Below, one piece after another: positions 42,203 to 49,962 of a stretch of DNA of 64,000 bases (position 1 is the first letter of the stretch; each line of letters starts with the position of its first letter). Location of the stretch: assembly GCF_011090185.1 (NCBI RefSeq), contig NZ_JAAFGS010000003.1, forward strand, positions 186,001 through 250,000, read 5' to 3'. Both the position numbers and the translations under genes were made by a program. The DNA comes from Saccharibacillus alkalitolerans. GTDB taxonomy: Bacteria; Bacillota; Bacilli; Paenibacillales; Paenibacillaceae. The notes under the pieces are model-generated. The model searched no databases. It had not been told where the DNA came from and saw only the letters and a program-made list of their open reading frames with translations.

Positions 42203-43360
42203 TTAAGCGAGCGCGCCGTTTTCTTCCCCCGGAAGAAGCGGAATGTCAGCGCGGAATACGCTGCCTTCGCCTTCCCGGCTTTCGGCGGACAGCGTTCCGC
42301 CCATCAAAGTCACCAGCTCTTCGCAGACTTTGAGACCGAGCCCCGCGCCGCCGTAGAGGCGCGCATGGGAAACGTCCGCTTGGCTGAACGCTTCGAAGAG
42401 CCCGTCCATCCGTTCGGCGGAAATGCCGATTCCCGTGTCCCGGACCGTGAAACGGAACAATCGCGCATTCCCTTCCGGCGCTCCTTCCAATTCTTCGACG
42501 GATAACGTTACGCTTCCCCGTTCCGTGAACTTCAAAGCGTTGCCGATGAGATTGTCCAGCACCTGCCGAAGACGGTGCGGATCGCCGTACACGCGCTGCG
42601 GCAGCTCTTCTCCGACTTCCAAACGAAGTTCCAGTCCCTTCTCTTCGCTCCGCAGCCGATGGATGTAAAGAATCGACTCCAGCATCTGTCTCAAGCGGAA
42701 CTCGATCCGCTCCAGCTTCATGCGTCCGTCGGCGGCGCGCGCCAGATCAAGCGCATCGTTGGCGATCGTAAGCATCGTATCGCCGCTTCCCCGGGCAAGC
42801 CGAAGATGTTCGCGGACATCGTCCGGCAGGCTTTCGTCCATCAGCACAATGTCGAGCAGGCCCAGCATGCCGTTCAGGTTATTTCGCAATTCATGGTTAA
42901 GCTTGCCCAAAAATTCGAGCAGTTTGCGGCTCTGGCCATGAGCGACCTGCGCCGTGCGCGCCGCTTCTTCTTCCAGCAGCTTGCGGTCGGTCACGTCGTA
43001 CTGCAGGCCGACGAACATAATGCAGCGTCCTTCCGCGTCGAAAATCGGATCGATGTTGATTTCGTTCCAAAACGGGCTTCCGTCCCGCCTATAATTCAAA
43101 ATCTCGGTGCGTACCGGCAGGCAGAGCTCCAACCGTTCGCGAATCTCCCGGCGCGTTTCGCTTCGGGTATCCGGACCCTGCAAAAAACGGCAGTTCCGTC
43201 CGATGACCTCTTCGCGCGAATAACCCGTCAGCCGCAAAAAATGCTCGTTAACGAAAATAAGCGGCTGCTCCGGATCGGTCGCGTCCGTAATCGTAACCGA
43301 CGATCTAAGCTCGTCGACAATATGTGCCCAATTCGGCGCATGGGTCGGCAAACTGTCCAT
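42203..43360 (-). CDS. LOV-domain histidine kinase (blue-light sensor), orphan
   Basis: The 385 residues begin with a PAS domain that carries the full LOV signature: GRNCRFLQG with the flavin-adduct Cys57, NYRRDGSPFWNE and the FMN-contacting Gln120 in FVGLQYDVTD. A coiled linker leads to a phospho-acceptor helix with LNHELRNNLNGMLG (His156), where the usual TP after HELR is replaced by NN. HATPase_c follows with DNLIGNALKFTE, DTGIGIS and GGAGLGLKVCEEL. No transmembrane segment is present, so it is cytosolic. No response regulator is adjacent. ATG 43360 is chosen (GGAGGGG 9 bases upstream) over 43405. Confidence 0.9.
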   Translation of the reverse strand: MDSLPTHAPNWAHIVDELRSSVTITDATDPEQPLIFVNEHFLRLTGYSREEVIGRNCRFLQGPDTRSETRREIRERLELCLPVRTEILNYRRDGSPFWNEINIDPIFDAEGRCIMFVGLQYDVTDRKLLEEEAARTAQVAHGQSRKLLEFLGKLNHELRNNLNGMLGLLDIVLMDESLPDDVREHLRLARGSGDTMLTIANDALDLARAADGRMKLERIEFRLRQMLESILYIHRLRSEEKGLELRLEVGEELPQRVYGDPHRLRQVLDNLIGNALKFTERGSVTLSVEELEGAPEGNARLFRFTVRDTGIGISAERMDGLFEAFSQADVSHARLYGGAGLGLKVCEELVTLMGGTLSAESREGEGSVFRADIPLLPGEENGALA

Positions 43361-43462
43361 CTTTTCCAACCCCTCCTTATGCTTCTTCTCGCGAAATCGT
43401 TTCATTCGCGCCTTATCCAGGGTACCATGATTCCGGCCTTTTTATCGACCGAAAGTTAGCCG

Positions 43463-43502
43463 CAAAACAAAAGACGGCTCTCCGCGGTGCGGAGAAACCG
43501 TC
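43463..43502 (-). terminator. Terminator of lactonase gene
   Basis: GACGG.TCTCCGC / GCGGAGA..CCGTC stem (43473-43502); followed on the minus strand by TTTTGTTTTG. Confidence 0.8.
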
Positions 43503-43544
43503 CGATGTCGGCGCGCGGCCGATCCGAAGCCCGGCTTCGAGCAA

Positions 43545-44603
43545 TTATACGTAGTAAGGGCGCACGCAGACGGGCTTCGATACGCTTACCGTATTGCCCG
43601 TCGACGTCAAGCGGCCCGACTCCTTGTCGACGGCGAACACGACGATGTTGTTGGCGTCGCGGTTCGCCGCAAGCAGATGGTCACCGCTTGGCGTCAGCGC
43701 GAAATGGCGGGGATGTCCGCCTTCGGTCGAGATGTGCTGCACCAGCGTCAGCTTTTCGCCCGATTCGTCGAAAGCGTACACGACGATGCTGTCATGACCG
43801 CGGTTTGCTCCGTAAACGAAGCGCCCGTCGGCCGATACCGCGATTTCCGAGCAGCCGTTCTCTCCCGTGTAATCGGAAGGAAGCGTCGGCACGACTTCGA
43901 TCTCGCTCAGCGACCCGTCTTCCGCGTTATAGCGGTACGAGGCGATCGTCGAGTTCAGTTCGTTGATGACGAACGCGAATCTGCCGCCCGGGTGGAAAGC
44001 CAGATGGCGAGGTCCCGCTCCTTTGGCCGTGCGCGTGTCGCCCTGCGGAACCAGCTTGCCGGCTTCCTGATCGATCGAGTAGGTACGGATCAGGTCGAGC
44101 CCCAAATCTTGAACCAGCAGGAACTTCTCGTCCGGGCTGAAGAAAGCGGAATGCACATGCGGCGCCGCTCCGTCGATCGGCTCGTGGGTCTGCACGTCGA
44201 GCAGATCGCCGATATGTCCGTTCGGTTTGAGCGAGACCAGACCGACCATTCCGCCGTGGTAGCTGGACACGATCAGAAAACGATTGTTCGAATCGCGCTG
44301 CACGTGGCAGGTCGTATTCGGCGTCGTAACCGCCCGATTGAAGCGGGTAAGCGTTCCTTCTTCGGAAAAGTGGATCATCATCACTTCGCCCGCTTTGCCG
44401 TTCTCGGTTTCCGTTTCTCCAATAGCGTAGATATGCCGATTTTCGACATCCACGTTCAAAAACGTCGGATTTTTCAAGTCCGAAGTTTGATCCAGCAGTC
44501 TGAGCGTGCTTTCTTTTTCGTCGAATTCGTAGGTGTACACGCCGCTCGAAGCGGATTCGGCGTACGAGCCGACGAACACGAACATCTTTTGAGTTTGTGC
44601 CAT
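43545..44603 (-). CDS. pgl: Lactonase family beta-propeller protein (6-phosphogluconolactonase type)
   Basis: Seven-bladed propeller of 352 residues of the YkgB/Pgl family, which hydrolyses 6-phosphogluconolactone in the oxidative pentose phosphate pathway. Typical stretches are VGSYAESASSGVYTYEFDE, NPTFLNVDVENRHIYA, HVHSAFFSPDEKFLLVQDLGLD, GPRHLAFHPGGRFAFVINEL and GHPRHFALTPSGDHLLAANRD. ATG 44603 has AGGAGG 7 bases upstream; the ATG at 44609 is too close. The promoter carries a palindrome over its -10 box. Confidence 0.88.
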   Translation of the reverse strand: MAQTQKMFVFVGSYAESASSGVYTYEFDEKESTLRLLDQTSDLKNPTFLNVDVENRHIYAIGETETENGKAGEVMMIHFSEEGTLTRFNRAVTTPNTTCHVQRDSNNRFLIVSSYHGGMVGLVSLKPNGHIGDLLDVQTHEPIDGAAPHVHSAFFSPDEKFLLVQDLGLDLIRTYSIDQEAGKLVPQGDTRTAKGAGPRHLAFHPGGRFAFVINELNSTIASYRYNAEDGSLSEIEVVPTLPSDYTGENGCSEIAVSADGRFVYGANRGHDSIVVYAFDESGEKLTLVQHISTEGGHPRHFALTPSGDHLLAANRDANNIVVFAVDKESGRLTSTGNTVSVSKPVCVRPYYV

Positions 44604-44730
44604 TTCCATTCCTCCTGATCGTCATTCGCCGTGATCCGCGTTCGGAGACATCGGCTTAAGCCGCGTCTTCCGCGGATCCGGCCTTGTCTCCCGGCACTCC
44701 GCCGGTAGCCCGGCTGCCCGAGCGATATGT

Positions 44731-44763
44731 GTTAAGTATACCTTAACGCGTCATAAATCCCAA
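44731..44763 (-). promoter_or_regulatory. Lactonase promoter with palindrome over -10
   Basis: Minus strand TTGGGA (44763-44758), 17 bases, TATACT (44740-44735). GTTAAG-TATAC-CTTAAC (44731-44747) is a perfect inverted repeat covering the -10 box; candidate repressor operator. Confidence 0.6.
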
Positions 44764-44844
44764 ACGCGGACGGCCGAAAAAATCCGCTCACCCGCGCCTA
44801 TACATCCCGATTCCCGTTCGCGCTGTTTTCTCTTTCCGAGCGGA

Positions 44845-45471
44845 TCACACGGCCAGTACCGTCTCCGACGCGGCCGGCGTGCGGAGTTCGGCCGCTCTAA
44901 CGTACTCCGCCGTTTCCGGCTCTTCGGGCGGCATGAAAAATTTGAAGAAGCGCACCGTTTCCTCGTAATCGGCCTCGTTCCGGTATATGCCGCTCAGCCG
45001 TCCCAATTCCAAGGCAAAATCGACGTAGCCGTAAGCCTGCGCGGTCACAAGCCCGCTGTCGGACACGACGGGAAGGCTCAGCCGCGATCCTGCGGCCGCG
45101 GCGGGATCCGCGGGCTGCGGCGAAGTAAAGTTGCGTCCGCGCGCCAAGCCGGCATCCAGCGCCAGCATCGTTCCGGAACAGATCGCCCCGACTTTTCCGC
45201 CGCAGGCCTGCACGGCTTTCAGCAGATTCTCCACTTCGCTCCGGCGCGAGATCTGCGACAAATCTCCTCCGGGAACGATAAAGAGATCGACCGAGCATGC
45301 TTCCACCCGTTCGATCGTCATATGGGGCACGATACGAAATCCTTCGTGCGAAACAACCGGATCCGTCGACAATCCGACGGTTACGATTTCGCCGGCCGTT
45401 TTCATCAAATGGGCGGCAAGCATAACCTCGAACTGCGCGAATCCGTTATATACGAGAATGTAGGTCTTCAA
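44845..45471 (-). CDS. DJ-1/PfpI family protein
   Basis: Class I glutamine-amidotransferase-like fold, 208 residues. The nucleophile elbow Cys is in GKVGAICSGTMLALDAGL, with the upstream Glu-type position in YNGFAQFEVMLAAHLM and the loop FIVPGGDLSQIS. This matches the DJ-1/ThiJ/PfpI superfamily (peptidase-, chaperone- or glyoxalase-like), subgroup near YraA/AraC-linked sensors without a DNA-binding domain. The function is not determined. It is a single gene on the minus strand. Confidence 0.85.
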   Translation of the reverse strand: MKTYILVYNGFAQFEVMLAAHLMKTAGEIVTVGLSTDPVVSHEGFRIVPHMTIERVEACSVDLFIVPGGDLSQISRRSEVENLLKAVQACGGKVGAICSGTMLALDAGLARGRNFTSPQPADPAAAAGSRLSLPVVSDSGLVTAQAYGYVDFALELGRLSGIYRNEADYEETVRFFKFFMPPEEPETAEYVRAAELRTPAASETVLAV

Positions 45472-45595
45472 TTTGCCTTCCCCTTCCGGTTTATGTACTG
45501 AATGAGCTGCTTTTTCTTCTTCGGGAAAAAGCTCTACTTCTCACATACCCCGGAATAATGCCTCCCGAATCTTTCCTCGCTAAATTGCAAAAATT

Positions 45596-46573
45596 TTAAA
45601 GAACTCCGAACCAGGAGGGGGAATCGTCGGCGAAGCCGTCATGGTCCGCCGCCAGCCGGTCCGCCAGCTCGATCGCCGTAAACAGCTCTTCGCGCGGACG
45701 CCCCAGAGACTCCGCCGCAAGCGATACGGCGCCCGAAGCGGCATAAAGCGCATAGAATCCCCAAAATTCACGTCCCGGCTCCTGTCCGCCGTGATAGCCC
45801 AAGATCTGACCCGTGCAAAAAAGCGGGCTGACGCTGCGGCTGTGCAGGCCCAGTCTCGCGAAGTCGTACAGCGGATCGCCCCAACCGAATCGGCCGAAGC
45901 CGATCACCCCCGTCAGCCTTCCTCCCTGCACGATCAGATGGGCGGGGTCAAAGTTTCCGTGCAAAAAAGCGGAAGGACGTTTTTCCGTCAAACCTGCGGC
46001 GCTGCGGATTTTTTCCGCCGCCGCTTCAAGACCGCGGGACGAAATGCCGTGCTTTTGGAGCAGTTCCAGTTCGCGTTCCGTCCGGCGTCGGTAGCGGCTT
46101 CTCCAGTCTTCCGTTCCCGCCGGCGCCGAATGGCAGCGGATGCGGCGCAGTTCCTCGCCCGCCTGCATCCCGATCCGAAGCTGCTGCGGCTTGCTCGAGA
46201 GCGGCAGCGCCTGCCCGGCATCCGTTCCGTCGATATAAGAAACAAGCAGAAAATACAACCCTTCCGTGCCCCAGCGTCCCATCGCGATCGGCCGCGAACA
46301 ATGAACCGTCAGCGCCTGCATCCGGTGCAGCGCTTCGAATTCGGCCCGCTTCAGCGAAAGGGAAGATTCGCCGAACAGACGCAGCAGGTAGGCGCTGTCA
46401 TAACCGTGAAAGTGCACTTTGTATTTCCGGTCTCCGGACGCGCAGCCGTTCATCGGATAAGCTTCGATGATTTCGCCCAGCGGAGCGACTTCCCGTCCCA
46501 ATAGTTCCGGAGCGTTTTGAATCGTTTGATTTTCTCGGTCATTCATTCCGTTCGCGCCGTCCAAGCCGTTCAT
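45596..46573 (-). CDS. APH-fold phosphotransferase-like protein lacking canonical catalytic residues
   Basis: A 325-residue aminoglycoside-phosphotransferase/choline-kinase-fold protein. The catalytic-loop position reads HGNFDPAHLI (205-214) instead of HGDxHPxNxL: the catalytic Asp is Asn and the metal-binding Asn is His. The metal-Asp motif reads GVIGFGRFGWGDP (222-234) instead of GVIDFxDAGxGDP. The fold is recognisable from WGDPLYDFARLG and the N-lobe, but phosphoryl transfer is doubtful. The start at 46573 has GGGAG 9 bases away. The predicted mRNA has a long (about 215-base) leader that contains a small open frame. Confidence 0.75.
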   Translation of the reverse strand: MNGLDGANGMNDRENQTIQNAPELLGREVAPLGEIIEAYPMNGCASGDRKYKVHFHGYDSAYLLRLFGESSLSLKRAEFEALHRMQALTVHCSRPIAMGRWGTEGLYFLLVSYIDGTDAGQALPLSSKPQQLRIGMQAGEELRRIRCHSAPAGTEDWRSRYRRRTERELELLQKHGISSRGLEAAAEKIRSAAGLTEKRPSAFLHGNFDPAHLIVQGGRLTGVIGFGRFGWGDPLYDFARLGLHSRSVSPLFCTGQILGYHGGQEPGREFWGFYALYAASGAVSLAAESLGRPREELFTAIELADRLAADHDGFADDSPSWFGVL

Positions 46574-46605
46574 CTTCCTTCGCTCCCTTCCGCGTTCCTC
46601 TTTAT

Positions 46606-46728
46606 TCAGCGGTATACCGCGATCTTCCGCAGCCGGTATTCCGTGCTTCCGCCGTCCCCGTACCGCAGCGTTTCTCTTATTTCTTCCGTCCGTTCCCCGC
46701 TTTCCGCTTCGTGTCTCCCCGCCTTCAT
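46606..46728 (-). CDS. Possible 40-residue small protein in leader of the APH-fold gene
   Basis: ATG 46728 to TGA 46606 reads MKAGRHEAESGERTEEIRET and ends RLRKIAVYR. Codon use fits the neighbouring genes (G/C third positions), and an AAGGGCG stretch lies 8 bases upstream. It lies inside the predicted transcript of the APH-fold gene and ends 32 bases before it. I recognise no family. The opposite strand is also open, so chance cannot be excluded. Confidence 0.35.
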   Translation of the reverse strand: MKAGRHEAESGERTEEIRETLRYGDGGSTEYRLRKIAVYR

Positions 46729-46794
46729 TTTTCGCACGCCCTTCGTATTCCGACTTTGTGATGCCCGTCCGCGCAGCACGATAGATTGTCGTTG

Positions 46795-46823
46795 ATTATA
46801 CGCTCAAAAAGACTTCTTTTGAA
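46795..46823 (-). promoter_or_regulatory. Promoter of the APH-fold gene
   Basis: Minus strand TTCAAA (46823-46818), 17 bases, TATAAT (46800-46795). The 374-base gap 46574-46947 holds this promoter, the small open frame and the hmoA terminator. Confidence 0.6.
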
Positions 46824-46875
46824 GGCAATTAGAGGAAAACTGACCGACTTTTGCTCATAAAACGACATTTTCGAC

Positions 46876-46909
46876 AAAAAAACCGCCTTCGCAGAGGAAG
46901 ACGGTTTTT
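46876..46909 (-). terminator. Terminator of hmoA
   Basis: AACCGcCTTC with GAAGaCGGTT; T7 follows on the minus strand and T5 on the plus. Confidence 0.88.
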
Positions 46910-46947
46910 GCAAGGGTCTATTTCACTGCAGGCGCGAACCCGCACGA

Positions 46948-47283
46948 TCAGGCGCGGTTTTCCGCAGTACGGGGAAGCTTTACGGTTTTGAGTTCGTAGG
47001 CGGCATGCGAAGTGGATAATACGTGGTCCGGCTTCGCTTCGCCCCGGCTGCTGCGATGAGCTTGAATATGCGCATCGCTTTTCTCCCAATTTTTCCAGGC
47101 TTCCTTCGATTCCCACCGGATCTGAACGACAACTTCCTCCTCGCCGCGCCGCACGTCTTTCACCAAAATTTGAATGTCGACAAAGCCCGGCTGCTCCTCG
47201 ACGATCCCCGGTTCGGAAAAACGCTCGACCACCAGATCGGAAGTTCCTTCTTTGACCGTAATCGTTCTCATCACGACAAACAT
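46948..47283 (-). CDS. hmoA: Heme-degrading monooxygenase HmoA (IsdG-like ABM domain)
   Basis: Opens the heme ring to release iron in the cytosol. The 111-residue ferredoxin-like ABM domain closely follows B. subtilis HmoA: FVVMRTITVKEGTSDLVVERFSEPGIVEEQPGFVD, VQIRWESKEAWKNWEKSDAHIQAHR, with the conserved Trp and heme-ligand His region in SDAHIQAH. ATG 47283 has GGAGG 8 bases upstream; the longer in-frame start at 47331 would include the ribosome site. A good Fur box lies in the promoter, which fits iron-starvation control. Confidence 0.92.
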   Translation of the reverse strand: MFVVMRTITVKEGTSDLVVERFSEPGIVEEQPGFVDIQILVKDVRRGEEEVVVQIRWESKEAWKNWEKSDAHIQAHRSSRGEAKPDHVLSTSHAAYELKTVKLPRTAENRA

Positions 47284-47340
47284 TCCTGCCGCCTCCTTTG
47301 TTGTTGAAGAGCGGAGCCCTTCTTGTTTCATTATCCTAAT

Positions 47341-47355
47341 TGATAAACATTCTCA
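47341..47355. promoter_or_regulatory. Fur box in hmoA promoter
   Basis: TGATAAACATTCTCA; its complement TGAGAATGTTTATCA matches the 7-1-7 Fur consensus TGATAATNATTATCA at 12 of 14 fixed positions. It lies between a minus-strand TTGACA and the likely -10, so Fur binding would block transcription. Confidence 0.75.
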
Positions 47356-47536
47356 TTGTCAAGTCAACCAAACTATTCTGCTTTCGATTTCGACGGAAAG
47401 CGCGGATATTCGCCCTCTCCGTTCCGTGTATAACCGGTTAACAAAAGAAAACGAGAGACAAACCGTTGTCGGCTCGTCTCCCGTTGTTCCCTATCATAGC
47501 GGCTTTGTTTCTTACCGTCAACCTTTATCCGCAATT

Positions 47537-48061
47537 TTATGCTTTTCCGGTGACGCCGACGCGGCGATACAATTCGTCAAGATGCGACAGCGCCCATTCG
47601 TCGTCGGGGGCGTCTTCCAGCCGGTAATTCAACTCGTCGTGAAAGTCCTGGATCATAAAGCCTTCCGGCGCGCTGCCGAGCACTTCGTCGAAGTCGTAAG
47701 CGGGCAGATCCATCGTTCCGGCTGCGGCTTCCCGAATCCAGGCGATCCAATCTTCCAAGCGCAGCGCGCCGCGCGCCCACAGATCGAACTGCAGGCTCAG
47801 CACATCCTGCATCCGGTCGTAGTCCGCCGCTTCGGCATACCGCCGGCACAGCGATACCGCCATGCCGAACAGCTCGTCCAGCGCTTCGGACTCCTCCGCC
47901 GACGGCTGCCTTTCCAATCCGCGCATATAATCTTCGACGGAGATCGTCTCCCCGCCGTCATACAGCAGCGGCGTGTTCGACAGCAGCCACAGCGCATGCT
48001 GCACGTCTTCCTCGCCGATCCTCCCGCTCAGGGCGGCATCTATCCATTGCTGCAATTTCAT
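47537..48061 (-). CDS. Hypothetical protein, acidic, helical
   Basis: A 174-residue cytosolic protein of unknown family. It is acidic with many Trp, Asp and Glu residues and predicted helices (MKLQQWIDAALSGRIGEEDV, EALDELFGMAVSLCRRYAEA). ATG 48061 has AAGGAG 8 bases upstream; the GTG at 48070 is less likely. No motif for catalysis or metal binding is visible. It is a single gene. Confidence 0.65.
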   Translation of the reverse strand: MKLQQWIDAALSGRIGEEDVQHALWLLSNTPLLYDGGETISVEDYMRGLERQPSAEESEALDELFGMAVSLCRRYAEAADYDRMQDVLSLQFDLWARGALRLEDWIAWIREAAAGTMDLPAYDFDEVLGSAPEGFMIQDFHDELNYRLEDAPDDEWALSHLDELYRRVGVTGKA

Positions 48062-48299
48062 CGTGCTCACTCCTTAATCAATCCCGCAGTATATTTTTGA
48101 TCCGCGCTTCCCGCAGCCTCTCGGAAAATTTTTCGAACAGCCGGGTGTACCGTTGCGCAAAAGGTCCCGGCCCTCCGCCGTATCCCCGGCCGACCGATCG
48201 AAGCTACACCGATTCTTTATACACGTAAATTTCCGCAAGCACAAGCGCCGCTGCCCCATGGATCGTTCCCGCTTTCCCCCTTCGGAATCTGCGTATCGT

Positions 48300-48491
48300 C
48301 TAAGCTCCACGCATCAGCAAATAAATCCCGCCGGCCGCAATCAGCAGCGAAATGGCGATTTGCAGCGCGCGAATCGGTACTTGAAGACCCAGCAGTTTGA
48401 CTCTGACCAACGATTTTCCCCGGCTCAGCGCTCCGTACAAAAAGCTCAATCCGATACCTACCGCCATAATCCCGATTATCGCGTCTCTCAT
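48300..48491 (-). CDS. Small two-helix membrane protein
   Basis: A 63-residue protein with two transmembrane helices (MRDAIIGIMAVGIGLSFLYG and IRALQIAISLLIAAGGIYLL) joined by a basic loop (SRGKSLVRVKLLG). ATG 48491 has a strong GGAGG 5 bases upstream. The longer frame from 48683 overlaps the next gene and is not used. Function unknown. Confidence 0.7.
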   Translation of the reverse strand: MRDAIIGIMAVGIGLSFLYGALSRGKSLVRVKLLGLQVPIRALQIAISLLIAAGGIYLLMRGA

Positions 48492-48607
48492 GTCCGCCTC
48501 CCCTTTCCGTATTCTCCGCCGTCGAAGCGGAATAGATCCGTCTTCTATCGGACAGCCGAAAAGGGCAAAAAGTTTTGACAAACGAAAATCCCCGTTTTCG
48601 CGGCCGA

Positions 48608-49204
48608 TCAGGCATGGGTTCCCAGCATCCGGTCGATCTTCTCCGTCCAGACTCCTTCGGCATCCGCCAACAGCGTGTCCCAACCCAGCTTCCGGGCCGC
48701 TTCGAGGTTGGCGATCTTATCGTCGACGAAACAGACATCGGACCCGTTCAGACCGAGCGCGGCCGCTTCGTACAGCTGCGGCTCGGGCTTGTGGTAACCG
48801 GCTTCGCTCGACACGGTGACGCTGCTGATCCGCGCTTCCAAGCCCTCGAACAGCGGCATGATCCAAGCGGTTACATGATTGCTGAGAATATGGATATCCG
48901 CGTCCGCGCTCCAGCGTTCCAACTTGCCGAGAGCAGGCAGCGGAACGAGGACGCGCGTCAGAAGCCGTTTCGCTTCGGCGGTCGTCACCGCCGGGCAGAC
49001 GCCCGACAGCCAGTTCCAGAACTGTTCTTCCGTAACCGTGCCCCGCCACAATCCCGGCCCGATCTCCCGTTTATAGCGGGCTCTCAGGTCGCTTCGCTCC
49101 ATTTTCGCCGTTTCCGCCATCCCGCTCCAGAACCCGTCCAGATTGGCCGCCAGCACGCCGCCGACGTCGAATACGAGCTGCAGCCTCGATTGATCGTTAC
49201 TCAT
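48608..49204 (-). CDS. HAD-superfamily hydrolase (subclass IA)
   Basis: A 198-residue phosphatase-like protein: motif I VFDVGGVLAANLD (the second Asp of DxD is Gly, as in YihX/epoxide-hydrolase-N types), motif II HILSNHVTAW, motif III EAGYHKPEPQLY and motif IV VCFVDDKIANLEAA. It resembles YihX-like sugar phosphatases. Because the acid/base Asp of motif I is Gly (DVGGVL), activity may be altered, although this is common in the subgroup. The start overlaps the stop of the DUF1361 gene (ATGAGTAA), so translation is coupled. Confidence 0.82.
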   Translation of the reverse strand: MSNDQSRLQLVFDVGGVLAANLDGFWSGMAETAKMERSDLRARYKREIGPGLWRGTVTEEQFWNWLSGVCPAVTTAEAKRLLTRVLVPLPALGKLERWSADADIHILSNHVTAWIMPLFEGLEARISSVTVSSEAGYHKPEPQLYEAAALGLNGSDVCFVDDKIANLEAARKLGWDTLLADAEGVWTEKIDRMLGTHA

Positions 49205-49925
49205 GTTTTCCTTCTCCCGCATTCATTTTGGTAAACAGATAAAGAACGAGATACAGAGCCGCCTGCAGCACGAACAGTCCGCCGGCGAACAAAATCAGAT
49301 GCCGGACCCAGGCCGGATCGCTCAGCAGCGACCGCATATCCTGCAGCAGCATCAAAGGATTCGACACGACGTCCCAACTGTTCCAGCGGATAAACCGGCC
49401 CATGTAAATCCCGAAGCTGGACAGCAGCAGCACGACGACCGCGAACGAGGCTCCCGCAAGGCGGCCCAGCGAGCGCGAGACCAGCCGATGAACCGAATAC
49501 AGCGACGCGCAGGCGATCAGCAGCCCGAGCAGCGCCGCCAGCAGCATGGGCAGCAGATGATGCCAGAAGCCGATATCCGTCCAGAATCTCTGCTGCGGGT
49601 CGAAGCCGTAATTCCGGAACACGTGCAGCAGATCGGTCAGCAGATAAGCCGCGTTCGGATAAAAGAACAGCCATACCAATCCCGCCCCCGCCAGCAGCGT
49701 CAGGCGGAGAGGACCGCGCCTTTGCAAAAACGCCCAGTCCAGCGCCGTGGAAGCCGCGGCCGGAAGCCAGGCGAGAAAATAATTCCACAGCATGAACCGG
49801 TAAGTTCTGCCGCCCGAAGCGCCCCGGATATCGAGCAGTACTGCCAGATCGAGAAGCGTCAGCAGCAGAAGCGTCAACCAAATGTACAATTTCCATGGAT
49901 ACTGCAGCGATTTGAGTGTATGCAT
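49197..49925 (-). CDS. DUF1361 family membrane protein
   Basis: A polytopic membrane protein of 242 residues with about seven helices. Family marks are MLWNYFLAWLPAAAS, LFFYPNAAYLLTDLLH, FGIYMGRFIRWNSWDVVSNP and a C-terminal hydrophobic helix. Function unknown. ATG has GGAGG 9 bases upstream. It lies in a minus-strand run (alpha/beta hydrolase, aldo-keto reductase, DUF1361, HAD) with short gaps or overlaps. Confidence 0.85.
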   Translation of the reverse strand: MHTLKSLQYPWKLYIWLTLLLLTLLDLAVLLDIRGASGGRTYRFMLWNYFLAWLPAAASTALDWAFLQRRGPLRLTLLAGAGLVWLFFYPNAAYLLTDLLHVFRNYGFDPQQRFWTDIGFWHHLLPMLLAALLGLLIACASLYSVHRLVSRSLGRLAGASFAVVVLLLSSFGIYMGRFIRWNSWDVVSNPLMLLQDMRSLLSDPAWVRHLILFAGGLFVLQAALYLVLYLFTKMNAGEGKHE

Positions 49926-49962
49926 TGTTTTCGTCCTCCGTTTCGGCCGCGGAGGAATAGGC

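Noticed and set aside
46725-46913. 62-codon minus-strand frame near the hmoA terminator
   Set aside because: It crosses the terminator hairpin and the promoter of the APH-fold gene, with no ribosome site.
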